Positions 52,675-60,856 of a stretch of DNA of 64,000 nucleotides are shown piece by piece (the first letter of the stretch is position 1; each line of letters begins with the position of its first letter). The translations under genes were made by a program, and so were the position numbers. The notes below the pieces were generated by a model. It saw only the letters and a list, made by a program, of their open reading frames with translations, did not search any database and was not told the origin of the DNA. This DNA is from Serinibacter arcticus. GTDB taxonomy: Bacteria; Actinomycetota; Actinomycetes; Actinomycetales; Beutenbergiaceae. The DNA lies in assembly GCF_004786095.1 (NCBI RefSeq), contig NZ_RHPJ01000002.1, positions 124,001 through 188,000 of the forward strand, read 5' to 3'.

Positions 52675-54216
52675 ATGGCGTTTCTCGGTGGAGTGAGCGA
52701 GGTGGCTCAGAGGTTGGGTGTCAGCCGCCAGAGGTTCGGAGAGGTGAGGTCGCGCAACGACTTTCCCCAGCCGGTCGCGGTGCTCAGCAGCGGGCCGATC
52801 TGGGACCTCGGCGAGGTGGACCGCTGGCTCGGCTCGGGGGTGCGTCGTAGCGCAGGCCGGCCCAGCGCTCGTGAGCGAGTCGTTGGAGACCGGTTTGTTC
52901 TCGAGGAGCCGGCCCTAGGGGCGGGGGGGTTCGCCGACGTATTCCGGGCCGTCGATCGTAGAAACGGCGAGGTAGTAGCAGTCAAGATTCTTAAGGAGCT
53001 TTCATCGGTAGATGACGAGGCGGTTGCCCGCTTTCGACGGGAGCTGCGAATCATGAAGGACGAGCTCGATCATCCTCATGTCGCCAAGGTCATCGATCAT
53101 GGTGACCTGAGTGGGGCTGACGAGACGTGGTGCGCAATGCCTCTAGCGGTGGGGAGTCTTGCCGACGGGATCGCCAGTATGAGGGGAAATCTTGCAAGCG
53201 TGACCGATCTTGCCCGACAGCTCTGTGCCGGCGTCGGTCACGTTCACGAGCGCGGCATACTCCACCGTGACCTCAAGCCGGGCAACGTCCTTCGGAGCCC
53301 GGAGGGTCTGTGGCAGGTCAGCGACTTCGGGCTTGCACGTGAAGACGCACGGGTTTCTCAGGCTCTAACGAGCACCCTGGCTCAAGGTATGGGTACGTTC
53401 ATCTACGCATCGCCCGAGCAGTGGCAGGGACCTAAGCGTGCGGACGTCCGGGACGATATCTACTCGATCGGTAAGATCCTTCAGCATGCCTTGACGGGCG
53501 AGCTCCCTCTTGTTGGCGCCGATCAGATCCCCGAGTCCCTACTTCGACCGGTGATCCAGAGAGCGACCGGGCCGCGAGACAACCGCTATGCCGACGTCCT
53601 GGCTCTCCTGAGGGCGGTAGAGCAGGCAGCTACCGTCAAGGAGCTGGTCTGGGAAGAGCCCGGCCTGAGATTGGAGCGCCTGCACCCCCGGCTCGCGGCC
53701 ACCGAGCTCGACGCAGTCGCCGCTGACGAACTTGCGCGATGGCTGTCCACCCTCGACATTGACGCCGAGATCCATGTTGCGGCCAAGGCATTCCTCGGCG
53801 CTTCGTCCGTCACGATCGACTACCTGTGGAGCACCAATCCTCAGGCGTTCTACGAGGGATGGCGCCACATCACCGAGTGGTTGAAGTTCGAGGAGCATGA
53901 CTTCGCGTACTGCGACGTCATCGCTGATGCGGTCAGGGAAGTCATTCAGATCACCGGTAGCAACGACGTCTTAAGAGAGGGTGTGGCAGCACTTGTCCGC
54001 GTCGGAACCAAACACAACAGGTGGCACGTCCGCGACGTCCTCGTAGATGTACTCCAGTCCGTGCGTGACCCCGAGCGGGCGCTGGCGGGCCTCGAAGGCC
54101 TCCAAGAGGTAGGCCCGGACGAAGTTGTGTGGTCGATCTCAGACTTCGCCGCAAGGACGATGCACCCAGTCGTTCGTCAGGGAATCCGAAATATCCGGCG
54201 CAGGCTGGCGTCCTAG
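52675..54216 (+). CDS. DNA-binding-domain/Ser-Thr protein kinase fusion
   Basis: A 513-residue cytoplasmic protein. Residues 7-52 resemble an AlpA/MerR-like winged helix (VSEVAQRLGVSRQRFGEVR, then FPQPVAV, WDLGEVDRWL). A eukaryotic-type kinase domain follows (about 73-330): glycine loop LGAGGFADV, Lys104 in VAVKIL, HRDLKPGN (HRD 197-199), DFG 217-219 and SPEQ. The last 180 residues are helical repeats without membrane helix. There are no PASTA repeats, unlike house-keeping PknB. A kinase tied to a DNA-binding domain within a defence island suggests a sensor or abortive-infection role, which is inference. GAGG lies seven bases before the ATG. Confidence 0.85.
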   Translation: MAFLGGVSEVAQRLGVSRQRFGEVRSRNDFPQPVAVLSSGPIWDLGEVDRWLGSGVRRSAGRPSARERVVGDRFVLEEPALGAGGFADVFRAVDRRNGEVVAVKILKELSSVDDEAVARFRRELRIMKDELDHPHVAKVIDHGDLSGADETWCAMPLAVGSLADGIASMRGNLASVTDLARQLCAGVGHVHERGILHRDLKPGNVLRSPEGLWQVSDFGLAREDARVSQALTSTLAQGMGTFIYASPEQWQGPKRADVRDDIYSIGKILQHALTGELPLVGADQIPESLLRPVIQRATGPRDNRYADVLALLRAVEQAATVKELVWEEPGLRLERLHPRLAATELDAVAADELARWLSTLDIDAEIHVAAKAFLGASSVTIDYLWSTNPQAFYEGWRHITEWLKFEEHDFAYCDVIADAVREVIQITGSNDVLREGVAALVRVGTKHNRWHVRDVLVDVLQSVRDPERALAGLEGLQEVGPDEVVWSISDFAARTMHPVVRQGIRNIRRRLAS

Positions 54217-54489
54217 CTCTGCCTCCAAGATGCGCGTACGAACTCTGGGTGTCACACTTGCCCGTGGTAGTAGGCAAGCAGGGGCGAAGTTCCCGTCCAT
54301 GCTCGACCCGGTGGGAGGGAATGTGCACGAGGTGTGTCCACGGTCGAGGCCGATGATGAGGCCGAGCTGTGAGTGGCGAGTTCTACTGGCCGGTTACCGC
54401 TTGGTTGTTGCTCAGGCGCTGAGTCAGGCGCGGCTCGCGGGTCCGCGACTCCGAACGTCCGGTGCGCCCTTGAGCAGTCAGAGCCTTCG

Positions 54490-55899
54490 ATGACCCTTCC
54501 TGACCCGGTCGGACGACAGCACGAGGTCGTCTTCCTGAACTCCGCTCAGCACAACGTCGTCCTTGGCACTGCCGGGACCGGCAAGACGACAATGGCGATC
54601 CACCGCGCAGTCCACCTCGCTCATCCTGCGACGGTCAACTGCGGCCCGGTACTGCTAGTGACGTTCAATAAGGCGTTGGTGCGGTACCTGGAACACCTAC
54701 GCCCCGCTGGTGAAGCCCAAATCACAATTGAGACGTACTCGTCGTTCGCCCGCGGCTATCTCAACGCTCGAGGCCAAATGCCCCGGCGAGACGGAATCGC
54801 GCAGAAGGGCCAGCTCAGAGCGCTCATCGAACTGGCGATACAGGAGATCCGGGCCCTGCATCCCGGCAGGGGGGTATTGACGCGGCAAGCAGGTTGGTTC
54901 GAGGACGAACTCGGATGGATCTCAGGCATGGGCTTCACCACTATCCAGGAGTACCAAGCTGCTCGACGGATCGGAAGGCAAACTCCACTGAACGCGGGAA
55001 CCGCTCGAGACCGGGTCTGGCTCGTGCGGGAGGCCTACTTGCGCGCACGCTCCCTGACCGTTGCCCGCTACGACTGGGACGACCTCGCCTCAGCAGTGCG
55101 AGCCCAATTGGCCGCGGATCCGAACCCGCGTCGGTACCGCCACATTGTGGTCGATGAGGGACAGGACTTCTCACCTGAGATCATCAGGTCCCTCGCAGAG
55201 GCTGTACAGCCTGGTGGCTCGCTGACCTTTTTCGGCGACTACCACCAAGCGATCTACGGACAGGGCATGTCCTGGAGGTCAGCTGGCATCAATCTCGGTG
55301 GCAGACCAGTGGAACGGTTCGTCGATAACTACCGCAACACCAAGGCCATCGCCGACCTCGCTATCGCTCTCTCGCGAACCCCCGCGATGGCAGGCGAAGC
55401 CGAGGATCTCGTAGTACCGCGGGCCCCCGTCGCGGCTGGCCCTCGACCGGCCCTGGTTCTAGCCGGCAATCGCGCCAGAGAGATCGAACTGGTGCAAAGC
55501 CAAGCACTCGGGAACGCTGGAGTTCAATCGGTGGCGATCCTGGCTAGGACATGGAGCCTCGCGGAGGGAGCGGCTTGGGGGCTGCAGTATCGAAGGCTGG
55601 ACGGCGACAACCTCCGCGCGTGGGACCCCACGCCAGGAGTCTGGGTCGGGCCTTACCACGCCGCGAAGGGCCTGGAGTTCGACTTTGTCATCATGCCGTC
55701 GCTTGGTTTCGAGCACCTGCCTCACCCCGACGTCGCTTCAGCGTTCGACCCAGCCGAGGCAGCAGCCCGGGAGGCCCGTCTTCTCTACGTCGCAGTGACC
55801 CGAGCCAGGGCCCAGTTGCTCCTGACCTACACCGGCACCCTTACCCCCCTGCTGCCCTTCGCAGGTTCAGGCCTCTGGTTGGAGAGCGAGTACCCGTGA
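54490..55899 (+). CDS. UvrD/Rep-type superfamily 1 helicase
   Basis: A 469-residue helicase shorter than UvrD (about 720). Walker A is GTAGTGKTT (about residues 26-34), motif Ia LVTFNKALVRYL, Walker B IVVDEGQDFS, motif III LTFFGDYHQAIYG, motif V-like PYHAAKGLEFDFVIMPS, and motif VI LLYVAVTRARAQLLLTY. There is no nuclease domain. The ATG at 54490 is the first in the clear coding frame. Its stop codon overlaps the DarT-type start in a GTGA junction, so it is the first gene of a three-gene translationally coupled operon; it could process DNA recognised or modified by the toxin. Confidence 0.9.
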   Translation: MTLPDPVGRQHEVVFLNSAQHNVVLGTAGTGKTTMAIHRAVHLAHPATVNCGPVLLVTFNKALVRYLEHLRPAGEAQITIETYSSFARGYLNARGQMPRRDGIAQKGQLRALIELAIQEIRALHPGRGVLTRQAGWFEDELGWISGMGFTTIQEYQAARRIGRQTPLNAGTARDRVWLVREAYLRARSLTVARYDWDDLASAVRAQLAADPNPRRYRHIVVDEGQDFSPEIIRSLAEAVQPGGSLTFFGDYHQAIYGQGMSWRSAGINLGGRPVERFVDNYRNTKAIADLAIALSRTPAMAGEAEDLVVPRAPVAAGPRPALVLAGNRAREIELVQSQALGNAGVQSVAILARTWSLAEGAAWGLQYRRLDGDNLRAWDPTPGVWVGPYHAAKGLEFDFVIMPSLGFEHLPHPDVASAFDPAEAAAREARLLYVAVTRARAQLLLTYTGTLTPLLPFAGSGLWLESEYP

Positions 55900-56600
55900 C
55901 GGACATCGCAACTACCGCTGCAGAGCTCGGGTTCACACGCCTGGTGCATTTCACCTCCGCGCGCAACCTCATACCCATCCTGCGGGACGGCGCCCTCCGC
56001 AGCAGTAAAGACCTGGCGGAGAAGGATCCCGTTCAGTATCTGCCGACCGACGAGGAGAGGTTCGACGCCCATCCCGATCATCTCTGCTGCTCTTTCGAGT
56101 ACCCCAACGCGTACTACAGGGATATCGCCGGCAGAAAGTCAAATCAGACCAACTACCCGAACTGGCTCATCCTGACCCTCTCAAAGAGCCTGGTTTTAAG
56201 GACCGGGGCCCTCTTCGCCGGATGCAACGCAGCCAGGAACCGGGGGGCGCACCTGCGGCCAGGAGCGGAAGCGCTAAGCGAGTGCTGGGCAAGTCCTTCG
56301 ATACCTGGCGGGCGTGTGAGGGGGGCGACCCACCTACCGTCGGTCCCGACCGACCTGCAGTCAGAAGTCCTCATCCCCGGGCCGGTGTCGGTGTCGGAGG
56401 TCACTGGCATCATCGTGGAGTCCGAGGCTGTCGCTGGCGAGCACCATGAGATCCTTCGACGCCTCAACCTCAATACTGGCCAGATCCCATGGAAGGTGGC
56501 ACCGGTGCTCTTCCGAAAGTTCGACCTCACGCGGGCGATTCAGACCGGGCGGCAGCCAGACGAGATGCTGTGGGCTCCCGAGGCGGGAGAGCGTCTGTGA
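55896..56600 (+). CDS. darT: DarT-type DNA ADP-ribosyltransferase toxin
   Basis: A 234-residue member of the DarT (DUF4433) family. Visible features are LVHFTSARNLIPILRDG (His18-Phe-Thr, NAD-binding start), CCSFEYPNAYYRDI, FAGCNAARNRG, and PTDLQSEVLIPGPV with catalytic-type Glu157 in the Q-S-E-V position, the family's signature near the C-terminus. DarT enzymes attach ADP-ribose from NAD to bases in single-stranded DNA (thymidine for DarT2, guanosine for DarT1). The GTG at 55896 overlaps the helicase stop and its own stop overlaps the next gene. No DarG macrodomain or NADAR gene is present; the partner is an ADP-ribosylglycohydrolase. Confidence 0.85.
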   Translation: MTDIATTAAELGFTRLVHFTSARNLIPILRDGALRSSKDLAEKDPVQYLPTDEERFDAHPDHLCCSFEYPNAYYRDIAGRKSNQTNYPNWLILTLSKSLVLRTGALFAGCNAARNRGAHLRPGAEALSECWASPSIPGGRVRGATHLPSVPTDLQSEVLIPGPVSVSEVTGIIVESEAVAGEHHEILRRLNLNTGQIPWKVAPVLFRKFDLTRAIQTGRQPDEMLWAPEAGERL

Positions 56601-58429
56601 CCACCGAGACTCTTGCCGTGTCCTCCGAGCGCGCCGACGGTGTGCTCGTGGCTCTTGCCGTCGGCGACGCACTCGGATGGCCTCAGGAGGACCGGAGCCA
56701 GATTGTCGGAGGTCGCGCGGCGCGTGAGGTCGAACCGGCGCCCACGTTTCGGCCCTGGCAGCGCTACGGCGGCACGCGCTTCGCAAACTACATCGATCAC
56801 GTTGATGCTGGAACGTACAGCGACGATACGCAGCTCGCCCTGGCCGTGGGGCGCGCATGTTTGCGCGGCTCCGACTGGTGGGCCTGGCTCACCGAGGTCG
56901 AACTGCCTCAGTGGCCCATCTACCAGCGCGGTGGTGGCGGTGCCGTGCTGCGCGCCTCCCGAGCCTGGGCTGCGGGTAGACCCCCCTGGCAGATCGGAAC
57001 AACGGCGCGGGAACACGCGCAAGCCGAGTCCTACTTCAAAGCCGGTGGCAATGGAGTCGCGATGCGCATCGCGCCCCACGTCCTCGTCGCCGTTAGTGAA
57101 GGGATCAGCTGGGGCCATCTCGCAAGGAGAGTCATCTCGGACGGCCTCACGACACACGCCCACCCGCACGCCATCCTGGGCGCGGTGCTGCACGCGCGCG
57201 CGCTCTCCCGGACCCTGACAACGACTGGAACGTTGGAGTACGGCACCCTCCTTGAGGACCTTCTTGGCGATCGGACCTGGACCGATTTCGACGTGATGCA
57301 TGAGAGCGCGGATCGGCTTCCAGCGGGTTGGCATCACGCAGCCGACACGCTGCCGACCCCGCACCCGCGCGATGAGTGGAACCGTGCCGTTCGCGAGTCC
57401 CTTGACTCTCTCACCGTCGCGGACGCCGCGCTGCAGAGAGGGCCAGCCGCTGATGACCGGAAGACCCTCGAGGCCATCGGTTGCTTCGACAGGAGCCGAA
57501 GCGGGGCGGGCACGGTCGCTGCGATCGCCGCCGTATACGTCGCAAGCCGGTCGGCCGTCCAACCGACGTCGGGCCTGCTACGAACAGCCTTCCTCAACGG
57601 CGCCGACACCGACACGATCGCTTCGATGACTGCTTCACTTCTCGGAGCTCTTCACGGCACGCGCTGGCTCGGTGTGCTCGGGCAACAGGTGCAAGACGCC
57701 ACCTATATCTCTAACTTGGCCAGGCAGCTCACTCGACCTCTATCGCGAGCCGAACCTGCGCACGGCCGCATCTCAGACTCGGCGATGCGACGCTGGACGA
57801 AGGACCTGCATCACCTTCTGATCGACCGTATGCCAGACGGGCGACGGGCCGAAATCGTTCAGATTACCCCTCTTGCCGCAAAGAACGGTGCGGGCGGAGC
57901 ACGCGTACAGTTGCGCTCGATCGACGGCCAGACGTTCTACGTGGATAAGGTTTCACGCTCCTCGTCACGGGCCGACCTCGAGTTCGAAGCTTCCCCGGCC
58001 TTCAGGTCAGCCCAGCGTGGCCGGCGGTCCAACGAGCCGGCCATGGAATTCTCGGACCAACCTATTCGCCAGCCCAGCGCCATAGTTCACGTGGAAACGC
58101 GGGTCGCGAATCTGCACAGATCGGCGAATTTCTACGAAGACCTGCTCGGGCTGCGGGTAGGGCGAAGCGAGGGGCACTTCGTCCTGGAGAACGGCTTGCG
58201 GTTCGTGCAGTTCCGCTCGACTGCTACCGGTGGTGCACCAACTCGAGGCCTTCTCGTGACCATTGCCCACCCGGACCTCGACGGCCTTGTTCGTCGAGCC
58301 AGAGACCACGGAAACGACGCCGTGTGGTCCGAGCGCGGTGACAGCTTGTGGCTCAAAGATCCTGACGGGAACGTCGTCCGAGTGACGACGATGCCCACAG
58401 ATCTGCGAGTTGACCGCCTAAACCCCTGA
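56597..58429 (+). CDS. ADP-ribosylglycohydrolase fused to a VOC/glyoxalase domain
   Basis: A 610-residue protein. The N-terminal ARH/DraG domain (about 10-385) has the metal-binding residues in TYSDDTQLAL (75-78), KAGGNGVAMRIAP, and NGADTDTIASM (337-340). A linker domain follows (about 390-480, with QTFYVDKV), and then a C-terminal VOC fold (about 495-600: IVHVETRVANLHRSANFYEDLLGL and SLWLKDPDGNVVRV). The last VOC strand lacks the usual metal-binding Glu (NVVRV instead of NVIEL). The start is GTG in a GTGA overlap with the DarT-type gene, so it should be the antitoxin that removes ADP-ribose from DNA, with the VOC part of unknown job. Confidence 0.85.
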   Translation: MTTETLAVSSERADGVLVALAVGDALGWPQEDRSQIVGGRAAREVEPAPTFRPWQRYGGTRFANYIDHVDAGTYSDDTQLALAVGRACLRGSDWWAWLTEVELPQWPIYQRGGGGAVLRASRAWAAGRPPWQIGTTAREHAQAESYFKAGGNGVAMRIAPHVLVAVSEGISWGHLARRVISDGLTTHAHPHAILGAVLHARALSRTLTTTGTLEYGTLLEDLLGDRTWTDFDVMHESADRLPAGWHHAADTLPTPHPRDEWNRAVRESLDSLTVADAALQRGPAADDRKTLEAIGCFDRSRSGAGTVAAIAAVYVASRSAVQPTSGLLRTAFLNGADTDTIASMTASLLGALHGTRWLGVLGQQVQDATYISNLARQLTRPLSRAEPAHGRISDSAMRRWTKDLHHLLIDRMPDGRRAEIVQITPLAAKNGAGGARVQLRSIDGQTFYVDKVSRSSSRADLEFEASPAFRSAQRGRRSNEPAMEFSDQPIRQPSAIVHVETRVANLHRSANFYEDLLGLRVGRSEGHFVLENGLRFVQFRSTATGGAPTRGLLVTIAHPDLDGLVRRARDHGNDAVWSERGDSLWLKDPDGNVVRVTTMPTDLRVDRLNP

Positions 58430-58430
58430 T

Positions 58431-58745
58431 GTTGTGTTTTACGAGGTTGGTGACGCGGGGGTGAGGAAGGGGTAGGTCCTGGCAGCAGGATGGAAGTGCG
58501 ACCAACCGTACTGACTGAGAGAGACCTACCCCTTCATGACTCCCGCTAATGCTGTACTGACCCCTGCCGGTCGGCTTCGTCTCGTCCAGCGGTTCGAGCA
58601 CCGTCCGATTGCTCATGTCGCGGCCGAGATGGGCATCTCGCGCCAGTGCGCCTCGAAGTGGGTCAGCCGCTACCGCGAGCTGGGCGAGGCCGGCCTGATC
58701 GTTTGCTCCAGCGGTCCAGCGCTCCGGCGTTCAGCCCAACTCTGA
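58431..58745 (+). mobile_element. IS481-family 5' remnant
   Basis: The sequence begins TGTTGTGTTTTACGAGGTTG, resembling the left end of IS481 elements, followed by a transposase start at 58536: MTPANAVLTPAGRLRLVQRF and a helix-turn-helix VAAEMGISRQCASKWVSRYRELGEAGL. The reading frame breaks off at about residue 55-69, where an IS3-type remnant begins. The catalytic DDE part is absent, so it is inactive. Confidence 0.8.
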
Positions 58746-58749
58746 CCCT

Positions 58750-58785
58750 GACGCAGGTCGTGACGCAGCTCGTGACGCAGGTCGT
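58750..58785. repeat. Three 12-bp tandem units at the junction of two IS remnants
   Basis: GACGCAGGTCGT, GACGCAGCTCGT, GACGCAGGTCGT; they lie between the IS481 fragment and the IS3 fragment. Confidence 0.7.
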
Positions 58786-58789
58786 GATG

Positions 58790-59345
58790 AATCGCTCTGG
58801 GTTTGATGGAGGCGCCTGAGTTTGGGAACGAGGATGGACTTATGCAAAAGGAGAAGAGTGGAGGGAAGTCGACCACGAGGGGGTACTCCGATCAGGAGAA
58901 TGGCGGCCGCAGTCCGCGTGGTCCGGTCGCTGCGAGCCGAGCTGGGTACTGAGCACGGCACGGTTCACAGGGTCGCGATGCAACTGGGCTACGGGGTGGA
59001 GTCGTTTCGGATTTGGGTCAGACAGGCCGACATCGACGAGGGCGTCACGCCGGGGGTGAGCACGGAGGAGGCTGCGCGGGTGAAGGCCCTGGAGCAGGAG
59101 AGCCGGGAACTACGCAGAGCGAACGAGATCTCGCGGCGGGCAGCGACTTTCTTCGGGTCGGAGCTCGACCGCCAGCACAAGTGGCCGCGCTCATCGACTC
59201 CAACCGCGAAGATCTCGTGGAAGGCTGACGACTGGGGGTCGGGTTCATCTGCACAGTGCTGCAGGTGAACCCGAGCACCTACTACGCCCGACGGAGCCCT
59301 CGGCCCGGCAGGTCCGTGACGCTGTCACAGGGCCGACCCTGGTGG
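58790..59345 (+). mobile_element. Decayed IS3-family transposase (orfA and start of orfB)
   Basis: OrfA starts at ATG 58842 (MQKEKSGGKSTTRGYSDQE), shifts frame near 58895 and continues as RAELGTEHGTVHRVAMQLGYGVESFRIWVRQADIDEGV, then LEQESRELRRANEISRRAATFFGSELDRQHK. OrfB follows in other frames (VAALIDSNREDLVEG, stop, LGVGFICTVLQVNPSTYYARR, PSARQVRDAVTGPTLVG) and is cut at about 59345. Several frameshifts and the lack of the DDE core mean it cannot move. Confidence 0.8.
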
Positions 59346-59795
59346 GGTATCCAGCTGGCCGCGTGTCCTCCGGAGCAGTCCGAATGACTCCGCGATCGTT
59401 CCGTCCGGCGGGCGCCTGCCTCCCATGAGCTCAGAGATGCTGCCTGGGGTGGGGGGAAAGTACTCAGGTCTGAGCCATGTCCGCTGCCCCCTTCCCCTTG
59501 ACCGGCGAGAGGGCAGGGGCCAGCGGCGGCGGCGTGCGTCCTACCCGATGTGAGACGCGTGCTCGTGCCGGGTATCAATCTTGACGCCACGCCGTGGGAT
59601 CAGGGCCGCCAGCACCTGCTCAATCGGTGGGGCGGTCCCCGCTTCGGCATACGCCGTGCCGCTGCGCGGCTGGCTCGAACACTTTGACGGTCCTGCTAGT
59701 GAGGTCGGCAAACGGGGTGGGAGTATCGGTACTCGCGCGCGATGCCCGAGCCCGTCGACTAGTGCTCGTGGAGCTGGTAGACCGTCAGCTGGAGA
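59346..59795. other. Intergenic region with a possible broken small gene
   Basis: About 450 bases with no intact gene. A plus-strand stretch from about 59550 reads RRVLVPGINLDATPWDQGRQ and ends at TGA 59685-59687; a one-base frame change would continue it with LTVLLVRSANGVGVSVLARD. The composition is protein-like, so a frameshifted remnant is possible, but no family is recognised. Confidence 0.25.
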
Positions 59796-60224
59796 TCAAT
59801 GGGGTAAGGCTGGAGGTGGTCGACGTTCGCCGACGGGTACCCAGTCGTTCACGATCTGCCACACCCGTGGAGCGCTGATGCCGAAGCGCTCGGCCACGAC
59901 GGCCTGGAGCTCCCCACCTTCGACGGCTGCCCTAATCTGCTGGTCGCGCTCGGTGTTGGGGGAGGGGGGCCGCCGACGGGCGTGGGCAAATCTGCACGCG
60001 CTAGAGCAGAACCGTGCACGCGACCGCCCCGGTGGACGCTGCCAGGTCGTGCCGCACTCAGGACACACGATCGACACGGGTGGCGGTGGCGGTGGCGGTG
60101 GCGGTGCGGGTGGGTTCAAGACTGGTTCGAACGCAAGTAGACGGCGTGCGTGTTTCACGCATTGCTGGCGCCAGAAGCGCTGGTTGGTGCAGCCGATGAC
60201 GGCGCACTCCCGCCTGTCCCTCAT
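59796..60224 (-). CDS. Small zinc-finger/helix-turn-helix protein
   Basis: A 142-residue candidate. Two cysteine clusters look like zinc sites: CAVIGCTNQRFWRQQCVKH (about 7-25) and CPECGTTWQRPPGRSRARFC with SSAC (about 55-79). A nine-proline stretch separates them, and a C-terminal helix-turn-helix (IRAAVEGGELQAVVAERFGISAPRVWQIVNDW) follows. It may be a phage- or island-type DNA-binding protein. ATG at 60224 is chosen because it precedes the first cluster closely; there is no ribosome site and the frame extends upstream to 60338. No close family assigned. Confidence 0.5.
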   Translation of the reverse strand: MRDRRECAVIGCTNQRFWRQQCVKHARRLLAFEPVLNPPAPPPPPPPPPVSIVCPECGTTWQRPPGRSRARFCSSACRFAHARRRPPSPNTERDQQIRAAVEGGELQAVVAERFGISAPRVWQIVNDWVPVGERRPPPALPH

Positions 60225-60489
60225 AGGGAGCGAGGGTGGCACGCGAAGGCCCTTGCTGTGAAGGACGCGGCTTCCCACGAGCCAACATCGGCACAGCTCT
60301 AACGGCGGTACACCCAGCAGGACTTCAGGCAAGCGCACCTATAGAGCCTTCGACCGCGGTGTCCCCGCCACGTGAATAGACCTTCCGACCCGAGACGCCC
60401 GAGCAAATCACCCCTTCACAGCCCGGTAACGCGGCTACGTCACCATCAGCACGTCAGGGGGCTGACCACTCGGAAGGAACCGACGACCC

Positions 60490-60739
60490 ATGCCCTCCTC
60501 CCCACCGCGGGCTCGGCGCCGGCGCCGGACTCGCGTTTGTCGCGACGTTCGCGACCTCACCCGCGCTGGCCGTCCCGGCCGGCCGCCACTCCGTCAGCAA
60601 CGGCGCTGGCACCGAGAGCATCCGTCAGCGCCGGGGCATCTACGCGACCAACGGCTACGGCAGCAACGTCGAACTGCGCCGATTAGATCCCGCATCATTC
60701 CGGTTCTCCCACTTCGCGTGTTCGATCCGGCGACGCTAG
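60490..60739 (+). pseudogene. Frameshifted remnant of a secreted protein gene
   Basis: A ribosome site GGAAGGA lies about 12 bases before ATG 60490. A few codons later the sensible frame changes to one reading GLGAGAGLAFVATFATSPALA, a signal-peptide-like core, then VPAGRHSVSNGAGTESIRQ and YATNGYGSNVELRRLDP before TAG at 60737. Neither frame alone gives a signal peptide with a start codon, so it looks broken. Product unknown. Confidence 0.35.
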
Positions 60740-60856
60740 AGCCGGAGGTCAACGCGGCTTGGAGCCAATTCAAGACCTCGCTGGACTCCCGCCGCCACGG
60801 CCTGAACCGCAACTGAGGCCGCCGATCGCGTCGTCAACTAGACCCTTGGACCTCGC

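Noticed and set aside
43483-54216. A complete Dpd (7-deazaguanine DNA modification) cluster, because of a TGT-like protein, an SNF2 helicase and a PLD domain
   Set aside because: DpdB, DpdC and preQ0 synthesis genes are missing, the helicase is coupled to a methyltransferase, and the TGT-like gene is separate on the other strand. Only similarity of single parts remains.
58748-58790. CRISPR-like short repeats
   Set aside because: Three 12-bp units without spacers are a simple tandem duplication. No array with 25-40 bp repeats and spacers occurs in the window.
59581-60261. A 226-residue plus-strand frame over the zinc-finger gene
   Set aside because: Glycine-run and Arg/Ser-rich composition comes from reading the complement of the proline codons; no start signal or family.
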